From Nitrospina sp. (GTDB lineage: Bacteria > Nitrospinota > Nitrospinia > Nitrospinales > VA-1): 57,127 nt of DNA. A program made the translations under genes and the position numbers. The stretch spans positions 1 through 57,127 of the forward strand of contig JABIAY010000036.1 of the NCBI GenBank assembly GCA_018653085.1, given 5' to 3'. The notes under the pieces were generated by a model, which saw only the letters and a program-made list of their open reading frames with translations, was not told the DNA's origin and did no database searches. Of the stretch, positions 40,788 through 50,552 are shown one piece after another; the first letter of the stretch is position 1, and every line of letters begins with the position of its first letter.

Positions 40788-41252
40788 ATGAAAATAGATG
40801 ACATTTTAAAAAAGGACTCCATTATTGCCAATCTGGCCGGAGTCAATAAGGGGGAGATTCTCCGTGAAATAACCGATTTCCTGCAAAAACAGGGTTTAAT
40901 CAAGGATAAGGAAACCTTACTTAATACACTGATGGAAAGGGAAAAACTGGGAAGCACCGGGATTGGTGAAAATGTAGCCATTCCGCACGGAAAATCTGAC
41001 GAACTTTCCCAGATCATTACTGTCTTTGGGCGTTCCCTGCAGGGGGTGGATTTTGAATCCCTCGATCAAAAGCCTGTCCATTTCGTATGCATGGTCATTG
41101 CACCCTCTAATTCAACAGGACAACATTTAAAAGCTTTGGCCCGCATTTCAAGACTTTTTAAAAACCAGGATTTGCGTGAAGGCATTTTAAAATTACAAGA
41201 TGCCAACCAAATCTATTCACTTCTCCTTGAAGCAGACTCTAAATTTATATAA
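40788..41252 (+). CDS. ptsN: Nitrogen-PTS EIIA component
   Basis: 154 residues; the fructose/mannitol EIIA fold with the phosphorylated His67 in IGENVAIPHGKS. DILKKDSIIANLAGVNKGEILREITDFL at the N-terminus is typical of PtsN. It acts as a phosphorylation-controlled regulator of potassium, nitrogen and envelope functions. Seven bases separate it from ptsI; no ptsH or rapZ follows. Confidence 0.95.
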   Translation: MKIDDILKKDSIIANLAGVNKGEILREITDFLQKQGLIKDKETLLNTLMEREKLGSTGIGENVAIPHGKSDELSQIITVFGRSLQGVDFESLDQKPVHFVCMVIAPSNSTGQHLKALARISRLFKNQDLREGILKLQDANQIYSLLLEADSKFI

Positions 41253-41258
41253 TTGACC

Positions 41259-43028
41259 ATGAAAGGCATTGCCGTATCAACAGGGGTCGCCATCGGGAAA
41301 GCATATCTGCTTGACTCAACCAAGTTCTGTATCCTCAAGCACCAGTTGAGCGAACTTGAAGCAGAAAAGGAGGTTGATCGCTTTCGCGAAGCAATTGAAA
41401 AAACCAAGCTCCAAATGACGGATATAAAAAAGCGCGCTAAAAAAGTCGCCGATAAATATGCAGTTATTTTAGATACTTACAGCCTGCTTCTTGATGACGA
41501 TATTCTGGTTAACGATACCATCGAAAATATCAAAAAATACAAGACCAATGCAGAGTGGGCTCTGACACAAACCTTAAATAACTTTCTAAAACTATTCGAC
41601 AACATCAACGATGAATACTTGAAAGGGAAAAAGGACGATCTTGACCTGCTGGTTCAGACAATCCTGAGAAATCTCATTGGTCATTCCCAGGAGTCTCTGT
41701 CTGATATTCAGGAGCCCGTAATTATTGTGACCCACTCCCTGAGCCCTTCAGACACCATCATGATGCCCAGAAACTTTGTCAAGGGCATGGCCACCGAGGC
41801 AGGAGGAAAAACATCCCATGTTGGCATATTTGCTGCGGCTTTAGGAATCCCTGCCATCACCGGAATCAAGGGGCTCACTTCAAATATTAATTCCGGAGAT
41901 CAAATTATTGTTGATGGCATTGATGGCGAAGTCATCATTGGCCCCTCCAGCGAAACGTTACAACATTACGCTAAAAAGCAGGAGAACTACCGCAAATACG
42001 AAGAAAGGTTATTAGCCAATATCCATCAGCCGGCAGAAACGCTTGATGGACACCAGGTTAAACTCTTGGCTAATATCGAATCCAGTCAGGAAATAAAAAG
42101 CCTGCATAAATTCGGGGCCGAGGGGGTAGGACTTTACCGCACGGAATTTCTTTATTTGGCGGCATCAGTCCTGCCGGAGGAAAGAGAGCTCTATGAAAAT
42201 TTTAAACTGGTTGTCCAGGAAATGGATTCCAAGCCCGTTGTTATCCGTACCATGGATATCGGAATGGACAAACAGTTTGGCAATGTCAGAAACGACGATG
42301 AAGACAACCCTGCCCTGGGCCTTAGAGGTATTCGTTTATCCCTGGCCAAGCCCCAGTTATTGACAGACCAGGCAAAGGGAATCTTGCGGGCAAGTTTATA
42401 TGGGGATGTGAAAATTCTCTACCCCATGGTCTCTTCGGTGACGGAAATAATTCAGGCCAATAAAATTCTGGAAGACGCAAAAAATGATTTAAGAAAAGAT
42501 CAGATTCCATTTAATGAGAACCTTGAGGTGGGGGCCATGATAGAAACCCCGGCCGCCGCCATCTGCATTGATCATATTCTCAAGGAAGTTGACTTCATCA
42601 GCATTGGCACTAACGACTTAATCCAGTATCTTCTGGCAGTAGATCGAGTGAATGAAAACGTTGCCCACCTTTATCAACCCTTTCATCCTTCAGTATTAAG
42701 ATCGCTGAAAAATATTATCCAGTCTGCTGAAAATGCAGGCAAAAAGGTTTCAATTTGTGGCGAGTTGGGAGGAGACCCAATGGCAACAATGCTTTTATTG
42801 GGCCTGGGAAAACTGGATGATTTGAGCATGGAACCCCACTCGATTCCAAAGGTGAAAAAAATCATTCGCACCATTCGGCTTGATGAAGCACGGCAGTTGG
42901 CCGATAATGTTTTAGAGATGAGTTCCCCGGACGAAATAACTTCTTTCATTACGAATGAAATGAGAGTTCGATTTCCAGAGGATTTTGACCGGGACCTCAG
43001 TTTTGAAGAAAAATCAAGCTCTACCTGA
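41259..43028 (+). CDS. ptsI: PTS phosphoenolpyruvate-protein phosphotransferase (Enzyme I)
   Basis: 589 residues from the ATG at 41259. Phosphohistidine His187 lies in EAGGKTSHVGIFAAALGIPAI. The PEP-binding TIM barrel follows with EGVGLYRTEFLYL, GLRGIRLSL, GAMIETPAAAICIDHI, ISIGTNDLIQYLLAVDR and the catalytic Cys in VSICGELGGDP. There is no N-terminal GAF domain, so this is the standard Enzyme I and not PtsP. It would phosphorylate HPr, which passes phosphate to PtsN; no ptsH is in the window. Confidence 0.96.
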   Translation: MKGIAVSTGVAIGKAYLLDSTKFCILKHQLSELEAEKEVDRFREAIEKTKLQMTDIKKRAKKVADKYAVILDTYSLLLDDDILVNDTIENIKKYKTNAEWALTQTLNNFLKLFDNINDEYLKGKKDDLDLLVQTILRNLIGHSQESLSDIQEPVIIVTHSLSPSDTIMMPRNFVKGMATEAGGKTSHVGIFAAALGIPAITGIKGLTSNINSGDQIIVDGIDGEVIIGPSSETLQHYAKKQENYRKYEERLLANIHQPAETLDGHQVKLLANIESSQEIKSLHKFGAEGVGLYRTEFLYLAASVLPEERELYENFKLVVQEMDSKPVVIRTMDIGMDKQFGNVRNDDEDNPALGLRGIRLSLAKPQLLTDQAKGILRASLYGDVKILYPMVSSVTEIIQANKILEDAKNDLRKDQIPFNENLEVGAMIETPAAAICIDHILKEVDFISIGTNDLIQYLLAVDRVNENVAHLYQPFHPSVLRSLKNIIQSAENAGKKVSICGELGGDPMATMLLLGLGKLDDLSMEPHSIPKVKKIIRTIRLDEARQLADNVLEMSSPDEITSFITNEMRVRFPEDFDRDLSFEEKSSST

Positions 43029-43035
43029 AAACGAA

Positions 43036-43064
43036 TTGCACAATAAAACTAATATTTGTTTAAT
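43036..43064 (+). promoter_or_regulatory. Possible metK promoter
   Basis: TTGCAC (43036-43041), a 17-bp spacer and TTTAAT (43059-43064), 32 bp before the metK ATG. No SAM-riboswitch-like structure fits in this 68-bp gap. Confidence 0.45.
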
Positions 43065-43096
43065 TTTTTAACCTTCCAATTAAAAGGGAAATCTTA

Positions 43097-44257
43097 ATGA
43101 ATCCAGGTAATTATTTATTCACTTCAGAGTCAGTTTCGGAAGGACATCCCGACAAGATAGCGGACCAGGTTTCCGACTCTATTTTGGACGCAATACTAGC
43201 GCAGGACCCGAAAGCAAGAGTTGCGTGTGAAACAATGATCACTACCGGCTTCGCTGTGATTGCCGGGGAAATTTCCACTAAATGTTATGTGGAAATTCCT
43301 AAAATTGTCAGGAACACCATAAAAAATATCGGGTTCTCTCACTCCGATATGGGCTTTGATTTTGAGACCTGCGGCGTAATGGTCGCGCTGGATGAACAGT
43401 CTGGAGATATCGCACAGGGAGTCGATGATGATAAACGCGAGCAAGGTGCCGGGGATCAGGGAATGATGTTCGGTTATGCCAGCGACGAAACCTCGGAACT
43501 GATGCCCATGCCCATTATGTATGCACACAAACTGGTGCGCAAACTCGCCGAAGTAAGAAAAAAAGGAACACTCCCCTATTTGAGACCCGACAGCAAATCA
43601 CAGGTTTCGGTCAGGTATGAAAATAATAAACCTGTCTGTATTGAAACGGTTGTCATTTCGACACAACATGCTCCCAAAGTCTCCACCAAGCAAATCAGGG
43701 CCGATATCAACGAGCTTGTAATCCAAAAGGTTATCCCAAAAAAATTGCAGCACAAAAAGATGAAAGTCCATATCAACCCGACAGGACGCTTTGTAATTGG
43801 CGGCCCGCATGGCGACTGTGGCTTAACGGGAAGAAAAATTATTGTGGATACCTACGGTGGCTTCTCACGACATGGTGGAGGAGCCTTTTCGGGAAAAGAC
43901 CCGTCCAAGGTCGACCGCTCTGCCGCTTATATGGCCCGATATATAGCCAAGAACATGGTTGCGGCTAAAGTGGCCCATCGATGCGAAGTTCAACTCGCCT
44001 ACGCCATTGGAGTCGCCGATCCCGTTTCAGTTTGTGTGGAAACTTTCGGAACCCATAATGTTGACCCGGAAATTCTCGAAGATTTGGTCCGGTCCCACTT
44101 CAATCTCAAACCCGCAGGCATTGTTAAAACGCTGGACCTTCTAAAACCCCGTTACCTGGCAACTGCGGCTTATGGGCATTTTGGCAGAAAAGAAAACTCT
44201 TTTACGTGGGAAAAAACAGATAAAGCCAAAGCTATCAGAAAGGATGCGGGATTATAA
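43097..44257 (+). CDS. metK: S-adenosylmethionine synthetase
   Basis: 386 residues. Starts [23 protein letters not shown], with [12 protein letters not shown] (about 115-126) and the P-loop-like [19 protein letters not shown] (about 257-275), the two family signatures. It makes SAM from methionine and ATP. AAAGGGAAA lies upstream of the ATG. Last gene of the plus-strand block. Confidence 0.98.
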   Translation: MNPGNYLFTSESVSEGHPDKIADQVSDSILDAILAQDPKARVACETMITTGFAVIAGEISTKCYVEIPKIVRNTIKNIGFSHSDMGFDFETCGVMVALDEQSGDIAQGVDDDKREQGAGDQGMMFGYASDETSELMPMPIMYAHKLVRKLAEVRKKGTLPYLRPDSKSQVSVRYENNKPVCIETVVISTQHAPKVSTKQIRADINELVIQKVIPKKLQHKKMKVHINPTGRFVIGGPHGDCGLTGRKIIVDTYGGFSRHGGGAFSGKDPSKVDRSAAYMARYIAKNMVAAKVAHRCEVQLAYAIGVADPVSVCVETFGTHNVDPEILEDLVRSHFNLKPAGIVKTLDLLKPRYLATAAYGHFGRKENSFTWEKTDKAKAIRKDAGL

Positions 44258-44302
44258 AAAGGAAGGAACTGGACGGTTTTACCGGGGTGTTGGCGGCTGA
44301 TT

Positions 44303-44695
44303 TCAGGCCGCGCCCCCGAAAACCACTTCTTTAATTTTATCGCTTAAGTTTTCCGGCTTAACAGGTTTTACCAGATATTCTTTAATGCCTGCCTGAACGG
44401 CCTCAACGACCTTGCCGCGTTCTTTTTCCGCAGTGATCAGCAAAAAGGGAATTTCACTCCATTTCTGGTTTTTACTCAGCTCTTTATAAAAATCCAGCCC
44501 ATCCATATTGGGCATATGCCAGTCAGAAATAATAAGATCAAAAGGCTTTCGCCCGAGCTCTTCTAACGCTATCTCTCCATCTGCGCTCAAGACCACATTC
44601 GTGTAACCCAGCTTTTTCAGTGTTCGACGCAGGAACAACCGGGTCGTCAAAAGGTCTTCGACAATTAAAATATTGATGTCATAGTTCATACTCAA
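44303..44695 (-). CDS. Stand-alone CheY-like response regulator
   Basis: 130 residues, receiver domain only. Acidic pair ED at 13-14, phospho-acceptor Asp58 in LIISDWHMPNMDGL, Thr at about 88 and Lys in YLVKPVKP. The EYLVKPVKPENLSDKI end resembles chemotaxis-type CheY proteins. No kinase or output domain is adjacent. Convergent with metK. Confidence 0.92.
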   Translation of the reverse strand: MSMNYDINILIVEDLLTTRLFLRRTLKKLGYTNVVLSADGEIALEELGRKPFDLIISDWHMPNMDGLDFYKELSKNQKWSEIPFLLITAEKERGKVVEAVQAGIKEYLVKPVKPENLSDKIKEVVFGGAA

Positions 44696-44810
44696 ACCTA
44701 TATCACTCCAAGGCGCACCGCCAGCTATTTTACCTTTACTTTACAAATTTACTCTATCACAATCCCAAAAACAAGGCAAACTCATTGTTTTTCAATTATT
44801 TCACGGATAA

Positions 44811-45548
44811 TCAACCGGTTGAAGCCCGTCTCGCAACCCCTAAAAATGCGCTCCCGGCATAGACATCCTCAATGTGCTGGACCGAGAAACCCGCCTCTTC
44901 CATTTCCTGAGAGAGCCCCTCCCGTGTATAAGCCTGCCATTTCCCCGAAGTGAGCTGATTTTGTATAAACCGCAACCCTACAGCTTTGGTGAAAGGATAA
45001 ACCAGATATTGCTTAATAAGGCTGGCTAAAACTCCCTGCCGCTCCCGGACCAGCCGGATGCTTTGTTCGATAATGGCATCCGCGTCATAATCCACTGAAG
45101 GATTGGCGAGAATAAGAATACCCTCCGCTTTCATGACAGCTCTCAAGTTTTTCAAAGCCAACTGCCTTAACTCGCTAGATGCGAGGGTATAAAGTGAGAA
45201 ATGTCCTACGACCACATCAAACTTTTGCCCATCCACAGGCAAAGGGGAAGTTAAATCGGACTGGAAACAGGAAACCCGGTCAGAAACCCCCAGTTCCTGT
45301 GCACGTAGCAACGTTCGGTCCACTCCCGATTTCAGCAGATCAGTTCCGGTATAAACTACATGTGCGGCAAGAAACCGCAAGAGAAGTCCGGAACCGCAAC
45401 CGGCATCCAGCAGAGTGAAGGATTTCCCTTCCGGCAAAAAGGCAACCACACGTCGCATGGATTCAAAATAGGACTCCGGAGACAAGCGGTCATACAATTT
45501 GGACTGAAACCCCACCGACCAATAATTTTTGCTGTAAAATTTTCCCAT
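44811..45548 (-). CDS. Class I SAM-dependent methyltransferase
   Basis: 245 residues. Motif I LLDAGCGSGLLL (46-57), an acidic residue after strand 2 (YTGTDL) and FDVVVGHFSLYTL at the motif IV position. The C-terminal half has a helical lid. Substrate unknown; it could be a quinone or lipid methylase, but no quinone genes are near. Confidence 0.82.
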   Translation of the reverse strand: MGKFYSKNYWSVGFQSKLYDRLSPESYFESMRRVVAFLPEGKSFTLLDAGCGSGLLLRFLAAHVVYTGTDLLKSGVDRTLLRAQELGVSDRVSCFQSDLTSPLPVDGQKFDVVVGHFSLYTLASSELRQLALKNLRAVMKAEGILILANPSVDYDADAIIEQSIRLVRERQGVLASLIKQYLVYPFTKAVGLRFIQNQLTSGKWQAYTREGLSQEMEEAGFSVQHIEDVYAGSAFLGVARRASTG

Positions 45549-45638
45549 ACATTGCCTACAGATTAAAAATTCAACCGCTTGTCAGTCACCGGGCAAAAGA
45601 ATATAATCATTGCCGTAACCCTAATGGAGTATCACCCG

Positions 45639-46076
45639 ATGGCAAAAAAACCTTTTATCAACAAACATGGGTTTGTCGAATACCCATTTCTACATGATCA
45701 ACGCAAACAAAAAAACTGGTGGTTTTATAACCTGATGGAAGACTACCTCAAACGCCGGGCCAAACACAGTATAGGCCCCACGTATACCCGAGACGATTGC
45801 GAGGAAGATTTCAAAAAGATCCTCGCCGAAACCAACCTGAAATTCTATGTCCTGCTCCCTTCAGGAATGGGAATGGAGTTCAAGCTGATCGGAAAATACA
45901 AAACCCCCGAGCTCATCGAAATCGAAGACCCGGTTCCTTATATCACCGAAAAATATGGTGGTGGAAAATACAAGGTCAATATCTATCACGATGGGACCTT
46001 CTGTGGCACAGAAAACTACAAAGCTCACGGCGATCCCAAATGGGTTGAGATAGAAGAGGACAATCCCACAGGCTGA
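45639..46076 (+). CDS. Hypothetical cytoplasmic protein
   Basis: 145 residues from the ATG at 45639 with TGGAG upstream. Rich in Tyr, Trp, Phe and Lys, no signal peptide, mixed alpha/beta look: WWFYNLMEDYLKRRAKH helix, FYVLLPSGMGMEFKLIGKYKTPELIEIEDP strands, YKVNIYHDGTFCGTENYKAHGDPKWVEIEE. No family recognised. Followed by a small thioredoxin-like gene at 17 bases. Confidence 0.65.
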   Translation: MAKKPFINKHGFVEYPFLHDQRKQKNWWFYNLMEDYLKRRAKHSIGPTYTRDDCEEDFKKILAETNLKFYVLLPSGMGMEFKLIGKYKTPELIEIEDPVPYITEKYGGGKYKVNIYHDGTFCGTENYKAHGDPKWVEIEEDNPTG

Positions 46077-46093
46077 AAAATTGCCCTACACCT

Positions 46094-46348
46094 ATGGATG
46101 ACATCAAGCTTATTTATTTTTCGGATTGTCCAAATTATGAGTCGGCAAAAAACCTTTTATTAAACTCAGGTTGCGACTTTGAAGAAGTGAACCAAAGCGA
46201 CCTTTCTGACAACCATCCCTTCAAACATTACACCTCACCTGCAATTTTAAAAAATGGGGAACTGATTATCGGTGAGAAAGCGGATTCCGGAGGCTGCTCC
46301 ATCCAATTGCCCAGTCCTGCGGAGCTAAAAATGAAATTAGGACTATAA
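46094..46348 (+). CDS. Small thioredoxin-like-fold protein
   Basis: 84 residues. LIYFSDCPNYESAKNLL at the N-terminus places a single Cys12 at the beginning of helix 1, as in glutaredoxin-like proteins of the DF-family (seleno)protein type. YTSPAILKNGELIIG matches the cis-Pro strand of the thioredoxin fold. GGCS later holds another Cys. Likely a redox or metal-handling protein; partner unknown. Confidence 0.65.
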   Translation: MDDIKLIYFSDCPNYESAKNLLLNSGCDFEEVNQSDLSDNHPFKHYTSPAILKNGELIIGEKADSGGCSIQLPSPAELKMKLGL

Positions 46349-46353
46349 GAAGA

Positions 46354-46770
46354 TCAATCCAGTTCTTCTTCCGGATTGCGCGGCTTCTGAATGGTGGGGA
46401 CACTGAACTTGAGGCTCGATGGCAAAGTGGAAGCTTTTTTTCCGTAGGCGATATTCCCGCTTTCCCCCTCCAGCCCAATATAGATATTATCGTTTTTGAC
46501 CTTTACCGGATAGGTCGGGATAAACAACTCCGGATTCTGCATATTTGCGCCGTCTGCCAATTGAAAACGCCATTCATGGTTCGGACAAATCACAATGCCT
46601 TCTTCAATACGCCCTTCTCCTAAAGGCGAACCTCTATGCGGACACTTGTTGGCAATGGCATAATATTTTCCCTTATAGTTAAAAAGAGCGATCTCATCCT
46701 CGCCTGCTGATATGATCGCGGACTTGCCAATAGGGAGGTCCTCCTCACTCATAATCTTTACGTATTTCAT
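46354..46770 (-). CDS. Rieske-type [2Fe-2S] ferredoxin
   Basis: 138 residues; the Rieske ligands are Cys43 and His45 (CPHRGSPLGEG) and Cys62 and His65 (CPNHEWRF). The pattern is that of NirD-like and dioxygenase ferredoxins: soluble, no signal or membrane helix. The last ~35 residues are an extra tail. Immediately downstream of tig (five bases), convergent with the thioredoxin-like gene. Confidence 0.9.
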   Translation of the reverse strand: MKYVKIMSEEDLPIGKSAIISAGEDEIALFNYKGKYYAIANKCPHRGSPLGEGRIEEGIVICPNHEWRFQLADGANMQNPELFIPTYPVKVKNDNIYIGLEGESGNIAYGKKASTLPSSLKFSVPTIQKPRNPEEELD

Positions 46771-46775
46771 AAATT

Positions 46776-48146
46776 TTAGCTCTCGGCCTCTTTTTCAGGT
46801 GCCTCGCCTTCCTTATAAAATTTAAACTCGCAGTTGGAGTAGATAAAGTTCATCGCTTTCTGCCCCACTATCTTCGTCGTGGTCTGACTCAACGAGTCTG
46901 GGTTGGACATAATCCGTTTCTGAATATCTTCCACCTTCTGTTTCGTCTGTTTGGCAAGCAGTTCATATTCGCCCTCCATATCCTGCTGGGTCACATGAAT
47001 ATTTTCGGCGGCGGCAACAGCTTCCAGCATCATATAGCCGGTGGTATTAAAAATGGCTTTTTCTCTCCATTCTTTTGTCGCTTTCTCAGGCTCAAACCCG
47101 GAGTCCTCCAGCTTCATTCCTGACTGGGCAATTTGATACTTCATGCCCTCAATCATGAATTTCAATTCCCTCTCTATCAAGGAATCCGGCGGAGGTGTCT
47201 CGGCATCTTTGACCAGGATATTAAAAATGTCTTCCTTGATTTTCAGTTCCTCCTCCTGGTCTTTGTGATTTTGCAGGTCAATCTTGATGGCCCGGCGAAG
47301 TTCCTCAACGGTATCACATCCTTCCCGTTGGGCAATTTCATCGGTCAACTCAGGAAGATAGAGTTTTCTTATTTTTTTAATTTTAATTTTAAAGGTAGCC
47401 CGATCATCTTCCTGCTTTTCTTCAGGAGCTCCCGGAATAGGAAAACTGACCCGGCGTAGTTTCTGGTTCCAGTCGGCGGGAAGAACAACCTTAATCTCGA
47501 AATCCTCATCCTGAGTATGCCCAATCAATTGATCCTCAAACCCGGGAAGCATTTTCTTTTCACCCACTCGCAGTTCAAAATCCTTTGCACTGCCATTTTC
47601 CAGTTCCTCCCCACCCATGGTCCCGTCAAAATCCACAGTAAGGATGTCCCCATCCTCAACCGCATGATCCGCAGGCATTTCTTCCACTGAGCCCTGATGG
47701 CTGAGAACTTTTACCAGAGTTTCCTCAATGTCCTCATCCTTGACAACAGCTTCCTTCTTATTGAATTTAAGACCCCTGTAATCCTTAACTTTCAACTCCG
47801 GTTTGATATCGAGAATGACGGCAAACTTCAAAGGCTCATCTTTTTTAACATTCTGCATCCCCGCATGGTCAATCTCCGGCTGACCCGTGGGTCTGAGCCC
47901 GGATTTATGCAATGCCTCCTCATAATATTCCTGCATCAACTCCTGAAACATATCCCCCAGAGACTGCATGGGGACCTGTTTCTCAAGCACTTTCTGCGGA
48001 ATCTTTCCTGGTCGAAACCCAGGTATCTTGGCCTGGCGGTTCAACACTTTATAGGCGGCATCCACCCGCTTGCTCACCACCTCTTCCGGGATGGTGATAT
48101 TGATCTTTCGTTTTAACCCTTCAAGCTCTTCAACATCAAATTCCAT
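46776..48146 (-). CDS. tig: Trigger factor
   Basis: 456 residues. The N-terminal ribosome-binding domain has PGFRPGKIPQKVLEK (about 40-54), the GFRxGKxP signature. An FKBP-type PPIase domain (about 150-260) starts with GDILTVDFDGTMGGEELENGSAKDFELRVGEKKMLPGFEDQLIGH. It holds an uncommon insert around FPIPGAPEEKQEDDRA. A C-terminal helical chaperone region follows. It binds nascent chains at the exit tunnel. No clpP or clpX follows, unlike the common tig-clpPX arrangement. Confidence 0.95.
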   Translation of the reverse strand: MEFDVEELEGLKRKINITIPEEVVSKRVDAAYKVLNRQAKIPGFRPGKIPQKVLEKQVPMQSLGDMFQELMQEYYEEALHKSGLRPTGQPEIDHAGMQNVKKDEPLKFAVILDIKPELKVKDYRGLKFNKKEAVVKDEDIEETLVKVLSHQGSVEEMPADHAVEDGDILTVDFDGTMGGEELENGSAKDFELRVGEKKMLPGFEDQLIGHTQDEDFEIKVVLPADWNQKLRRVSFPIPGAPEEKQEDDRATFKIKIKKIRKLYLPELTDEIAQREGCDTVEELRRAIKIDLQNHKDQEEELKIKEDIFNILVKDAETPPPDSLIERELKFMIEGMKYQIAQSGMKLEDSGFEPEKATKEWREKAIFNTTGYMMLEAVAAAENIHVTQQDMEGEYELLAKQTKQKVEDIQKRIMSNPDSLSQTTTKIVGQKAMNFIYSNCEFKFYKEGEAPEKEAES

Positions 48147-48199
48147 TTTTAGACCCTTTTAAATATTTCCTGCCGGAAAAAAACTGTTATTCATTTCCT

Positions 48200-48240
48200 C
48201 AAGGCGTAGCCTTGTTTCACGCTGGCCCCACGCCTAGTGG
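48200..48240. repeat. Dispersed repeat forming the ispG 3' end
   Basis: The palindrome CAAGGCGTAGCCTTG (48200-48214, also at 8008-8022 in the other orientation) adjoins the 19-bp repeat (48222-48240). The 19-bp unit encodes the last residues of ispG, and the stop TGA (48219-48217) lies just past it. Confidence 0.8.
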
Positions 48241-49404
48241 GAACTTATCAAGAATCATCTGGTCGATTTCTTTTTTCAGTTGGCCCAGTATTTCCTCGTA
48301 GGAATAAGAGCCCAGGGTTTCCGTTCCCTTTTTCAGATTCACCCGGGTCGGCCCGCACCAAAGTCCCAGATCCGCATCATCGGTTTCTCCCGGACCATTA
48401 ACTCGGCACCCCATCACCGCGATGGTCAGCTTATACTTTTCCGCATATTCCGTCATTTTACGCACATCCTGCGCCAAATCGACAAATTTATCGTTCTCCA
48501 CCCGGGAACAACTGGGACAGGCAATGATATTCAACCCTTCGAGAAAATTCTCGGGAACAGAGCGGAAGCGGCCTTCCTCAATATCCTTAAGGATTTCTCG
48601 ACCAACCTGAATTTCCTGCCCCTTATCCTCGTTTGGCAAAGTCAGGGAAACGCGAATCGTATCGCCAATTCCCGCTGAAATCAACTGTTCAAGAGCAATA
48701 CGGGTTTTAATGATGCCTTCAGGGGGAAGCCCGGCCTCCGTCACTCCCAGATGCAAAGGAACATCCGGGCGTTCTTTGGAAAACCTCTGATTCGCCTCAA
48801 TCACCTTCTGAGACTCAGAATCCTTAAGCGAAACGCAATAATTCTCAAATCCCATCTCATCGAGCATCTGGCAATGATCGACTGCGGAACGGACCATGGC
48901 CTCTACCGAATCGTCCTTATAACGTTCTTTATAGTCCGGGTCCACCGAACCGCAGTTGACTCCGATGCGAATCGCGCAGTCATTTTCTTTCGCCGCTTTG
49001 ACAATGAACTCCACCTTCTCCCGAATGGTCTTTTCTTTTTCCAAATGGAACAGGTGCCCCGGATTGTAGCGAATCTTGTTCACCAGAGGCGCAACGATGG
49101 GTGCCAGCTTATAATTTTCCTGCAGGTCCACCGACCACACACTATCGGGAAATTGTTGCCGCAAAGCTCTGAGGGCTTCCACATCCTGCTCACTGTCCAC
49201 AGCAATGCGAATGACATCGGCCTTAGCCGCTTCCAGAATCTCTATCTGCCTGGCCGTGGCTTCCAGGTTCTGGGTTTGGGTCGCCGCCATGCTTTGCACA
49301 GCAATGGGAGCAGAACCACCAATTTCAACTTTTCCTATATGTATTTTCCGTGTTTTTCTGGGTTTCATATTTTTCGTGTTTCTGTAGGGATATTCCCCTT
49401 TCAT
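48217..49404 (-). CDS. ispG: 4-hydroxy-3-methylbut-2-enyl diphosphate synthase
   Basis: About 395 residues from the ATG at 49404; an internal ATG at 49368 is also possible, as neither has a clear ribosome-binding site. [27 protein letters not shown] is the GcpE N-terminus. The [4Fe-4S] ligands are in [10 protein letters not shown] and [10 protein letters not shown]. It makes HMBPP in the MEP isoprenoid pathway using reduced ferredoxin or flavodoxin. The C-terminal PLGVGPA is encoded by repeat DNA. Confidence 0.94.
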   Translation of the reverse strand: MKGEYPYRNTKNMKPRKTRKIHIGKVEIGGSAPIAVQSMAATQTQNLEATARQIEILEAAKADVIRIAVDSEQDVEALRALRQQFPDSVWSVDLQENYKLAPIVAPLVNKIRYNPGHLFHLEKEKTIREKVEFIVKAAKENDCAIRIGVNCGSVDPDYKERYKDDSVEAMVRSAVDHCQMLDEMGFENYCVSLKDSESQKVIEANQRFSKERPDVPLHLGVTEAGLPPEGIIKTRIALEQLISAGIGDTIRVSLTLPNEDKGQEIQVGREILKDIEEGRFRSVPENFLEGLNIIACPSCSRVENDKFVDLAQDVRKMTEYAEKYKLTIAVMGCRVNGPGETDDADLGLWCGPTRVNLKKGTETLGSYSYEEILGQLKKEIDQMILDKFPLGVGPA

Positions 49405-49470
49405 GGCACTGGGCTTGAAAAGGTCCAAAGGTAGAGATTAACAAATAAAGGGTTCCAGAACAAGACACCC

Positions 49471-50484
49471 TTATAATTGCCAGGCCGCCGTATTTTCCTG
49501 ATTTTGCGCGCGATCAAGGGGGAAGGGGTTTTCCGTATTATCAAAGTCCGGCAAATTATGCACTGCCGTTTGCATGGATTGAAGGTATAAGTTTTCAAAA
49601 CCCAGTTCCTGCGCCATAGAAATGGCACGTTCATACTCCGTAGGGGTAACTTCCCTATTTAAAGTGGACCGGGCTTTATAAACCGGGCGGTACTGACTCA
49701 TCAGGCTTAAGGAAACGCTCGGCGACATTTCGAGGGCGATAAAACACAGGGTCTCCCAGGTTCCGGCAAGGTCTTCAGGCAATAACAGATGCCGAACCAA
49801 CAACCCGTGTAAGGCCAGACCATCCTCCCCCAGGACCAAAGGCCCTACCTGCCGATACATCTCCAGAACGGCTTGACGGGAAAATTCCGCATAATCCTGA
49901 ATATGCGAAACCTCTTTTGCCGTAGCAGAATGCGCGTATTTCAAATCCGGCAGGTAAATATCCACCACGCCATCCAGAAGCTTCAAGGTCGGCAGAGCAT
50001 CATAGGCGTTGCTGTTATAAACAATAGGAATTTTTAGACCCATATCCCGCGCCAGTAACAGACTTTTTAAAAGTCCCGGCACAACATGCGATGGCGACAC
50101 CCAGCCGATAAAATGCGCCCCCTGCTCCTGCAAACGCACCATCTGTTTGGCAGTGGATTGATAGGTTCGCTCAATGGCAGGTGCCTCTTTTTCCCATTGC
50201 TGGGAAATCTGAAAATTCTGGCAGTAATCACAACGCATATTGCACGCAGTGATAAACAGATTGCCCACCCCGCCTGTCCCCACCAACGGCGGTTCCTCGC
50301 CAAAATGCAGGACGCTGGATGAAACCCTTAATGTATCGGTCTGACCGCAAAATCCGGTTTGCCCCTGAGTCCGGTCCACCTGGCAGGCATGCGGACACAC
50401 CCGGCAGTCCCGATAAATCTCATAGGCCTGATTGGCACGCGATTCCAATTCAGACCGGCTCAATTCAAGATAACGTGCAGACAA
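49471..50484 (-). CDS. Radical SAM protein of the PflX (COG1313) type
   Basis: 337 residues. The radical-SAM cluster motif CNMRCDYCQN (Cys81, 85, 88) follows an N-terminal set of four cysteines (27, 30, 34, 46 in CRVCPHAC...GFCG). This layout is that of the pyruvate-formate-lyase-activase homologue PflX. GGVGNLFITACNMRC and VDIYLPDLKYA support the family. The target is not known for the family. No partner glycyl-radical enzyme is in the window. Confidence 0.85.
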   Translation of the reverse strand: MSARYLELSRSELESRANQAYEIYRDCRVCPHACQVDRTQGQTGFCGQTDTLRVSSSVLHFGEEPPLVGTGGVGNLFITACNMRCDYCQNFQISQQWEKEAPAIERTYQSTAKQMVRLQEQGAHFIGWVSPSHVVPGLLKSLLLARDMGLKIPIVYNSNAYDALPTLKLLDGVVDIYLPDLKYAHSATAKEVSHIQDYAEFSRQAVLEMYRQVGPLVLGEDGLALHGLLVRHLLLPEDLAGTWETLCFIALEMSPSVSLSLMSQYRPVYKARSTLNREVTPTEYERAISMAQELGFENLYLQSMQTAVHNLPDFDNTENPFPLDRAQNQENTAAWQL

Positions 50485-50552
50485 TTTTAGTGTTTCCCAT
50501 TTTAGGAATGTTAATATAGTAAAAATTCAAACTAACACTACCTCTATATATC

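Noticed and set aside
43029-43096. SAM riboswitch before metK
   Set aside because: The gap is 68 bp, AT-rich and lacks the conserved multi-helix core and terminator of SAM riboswitches.
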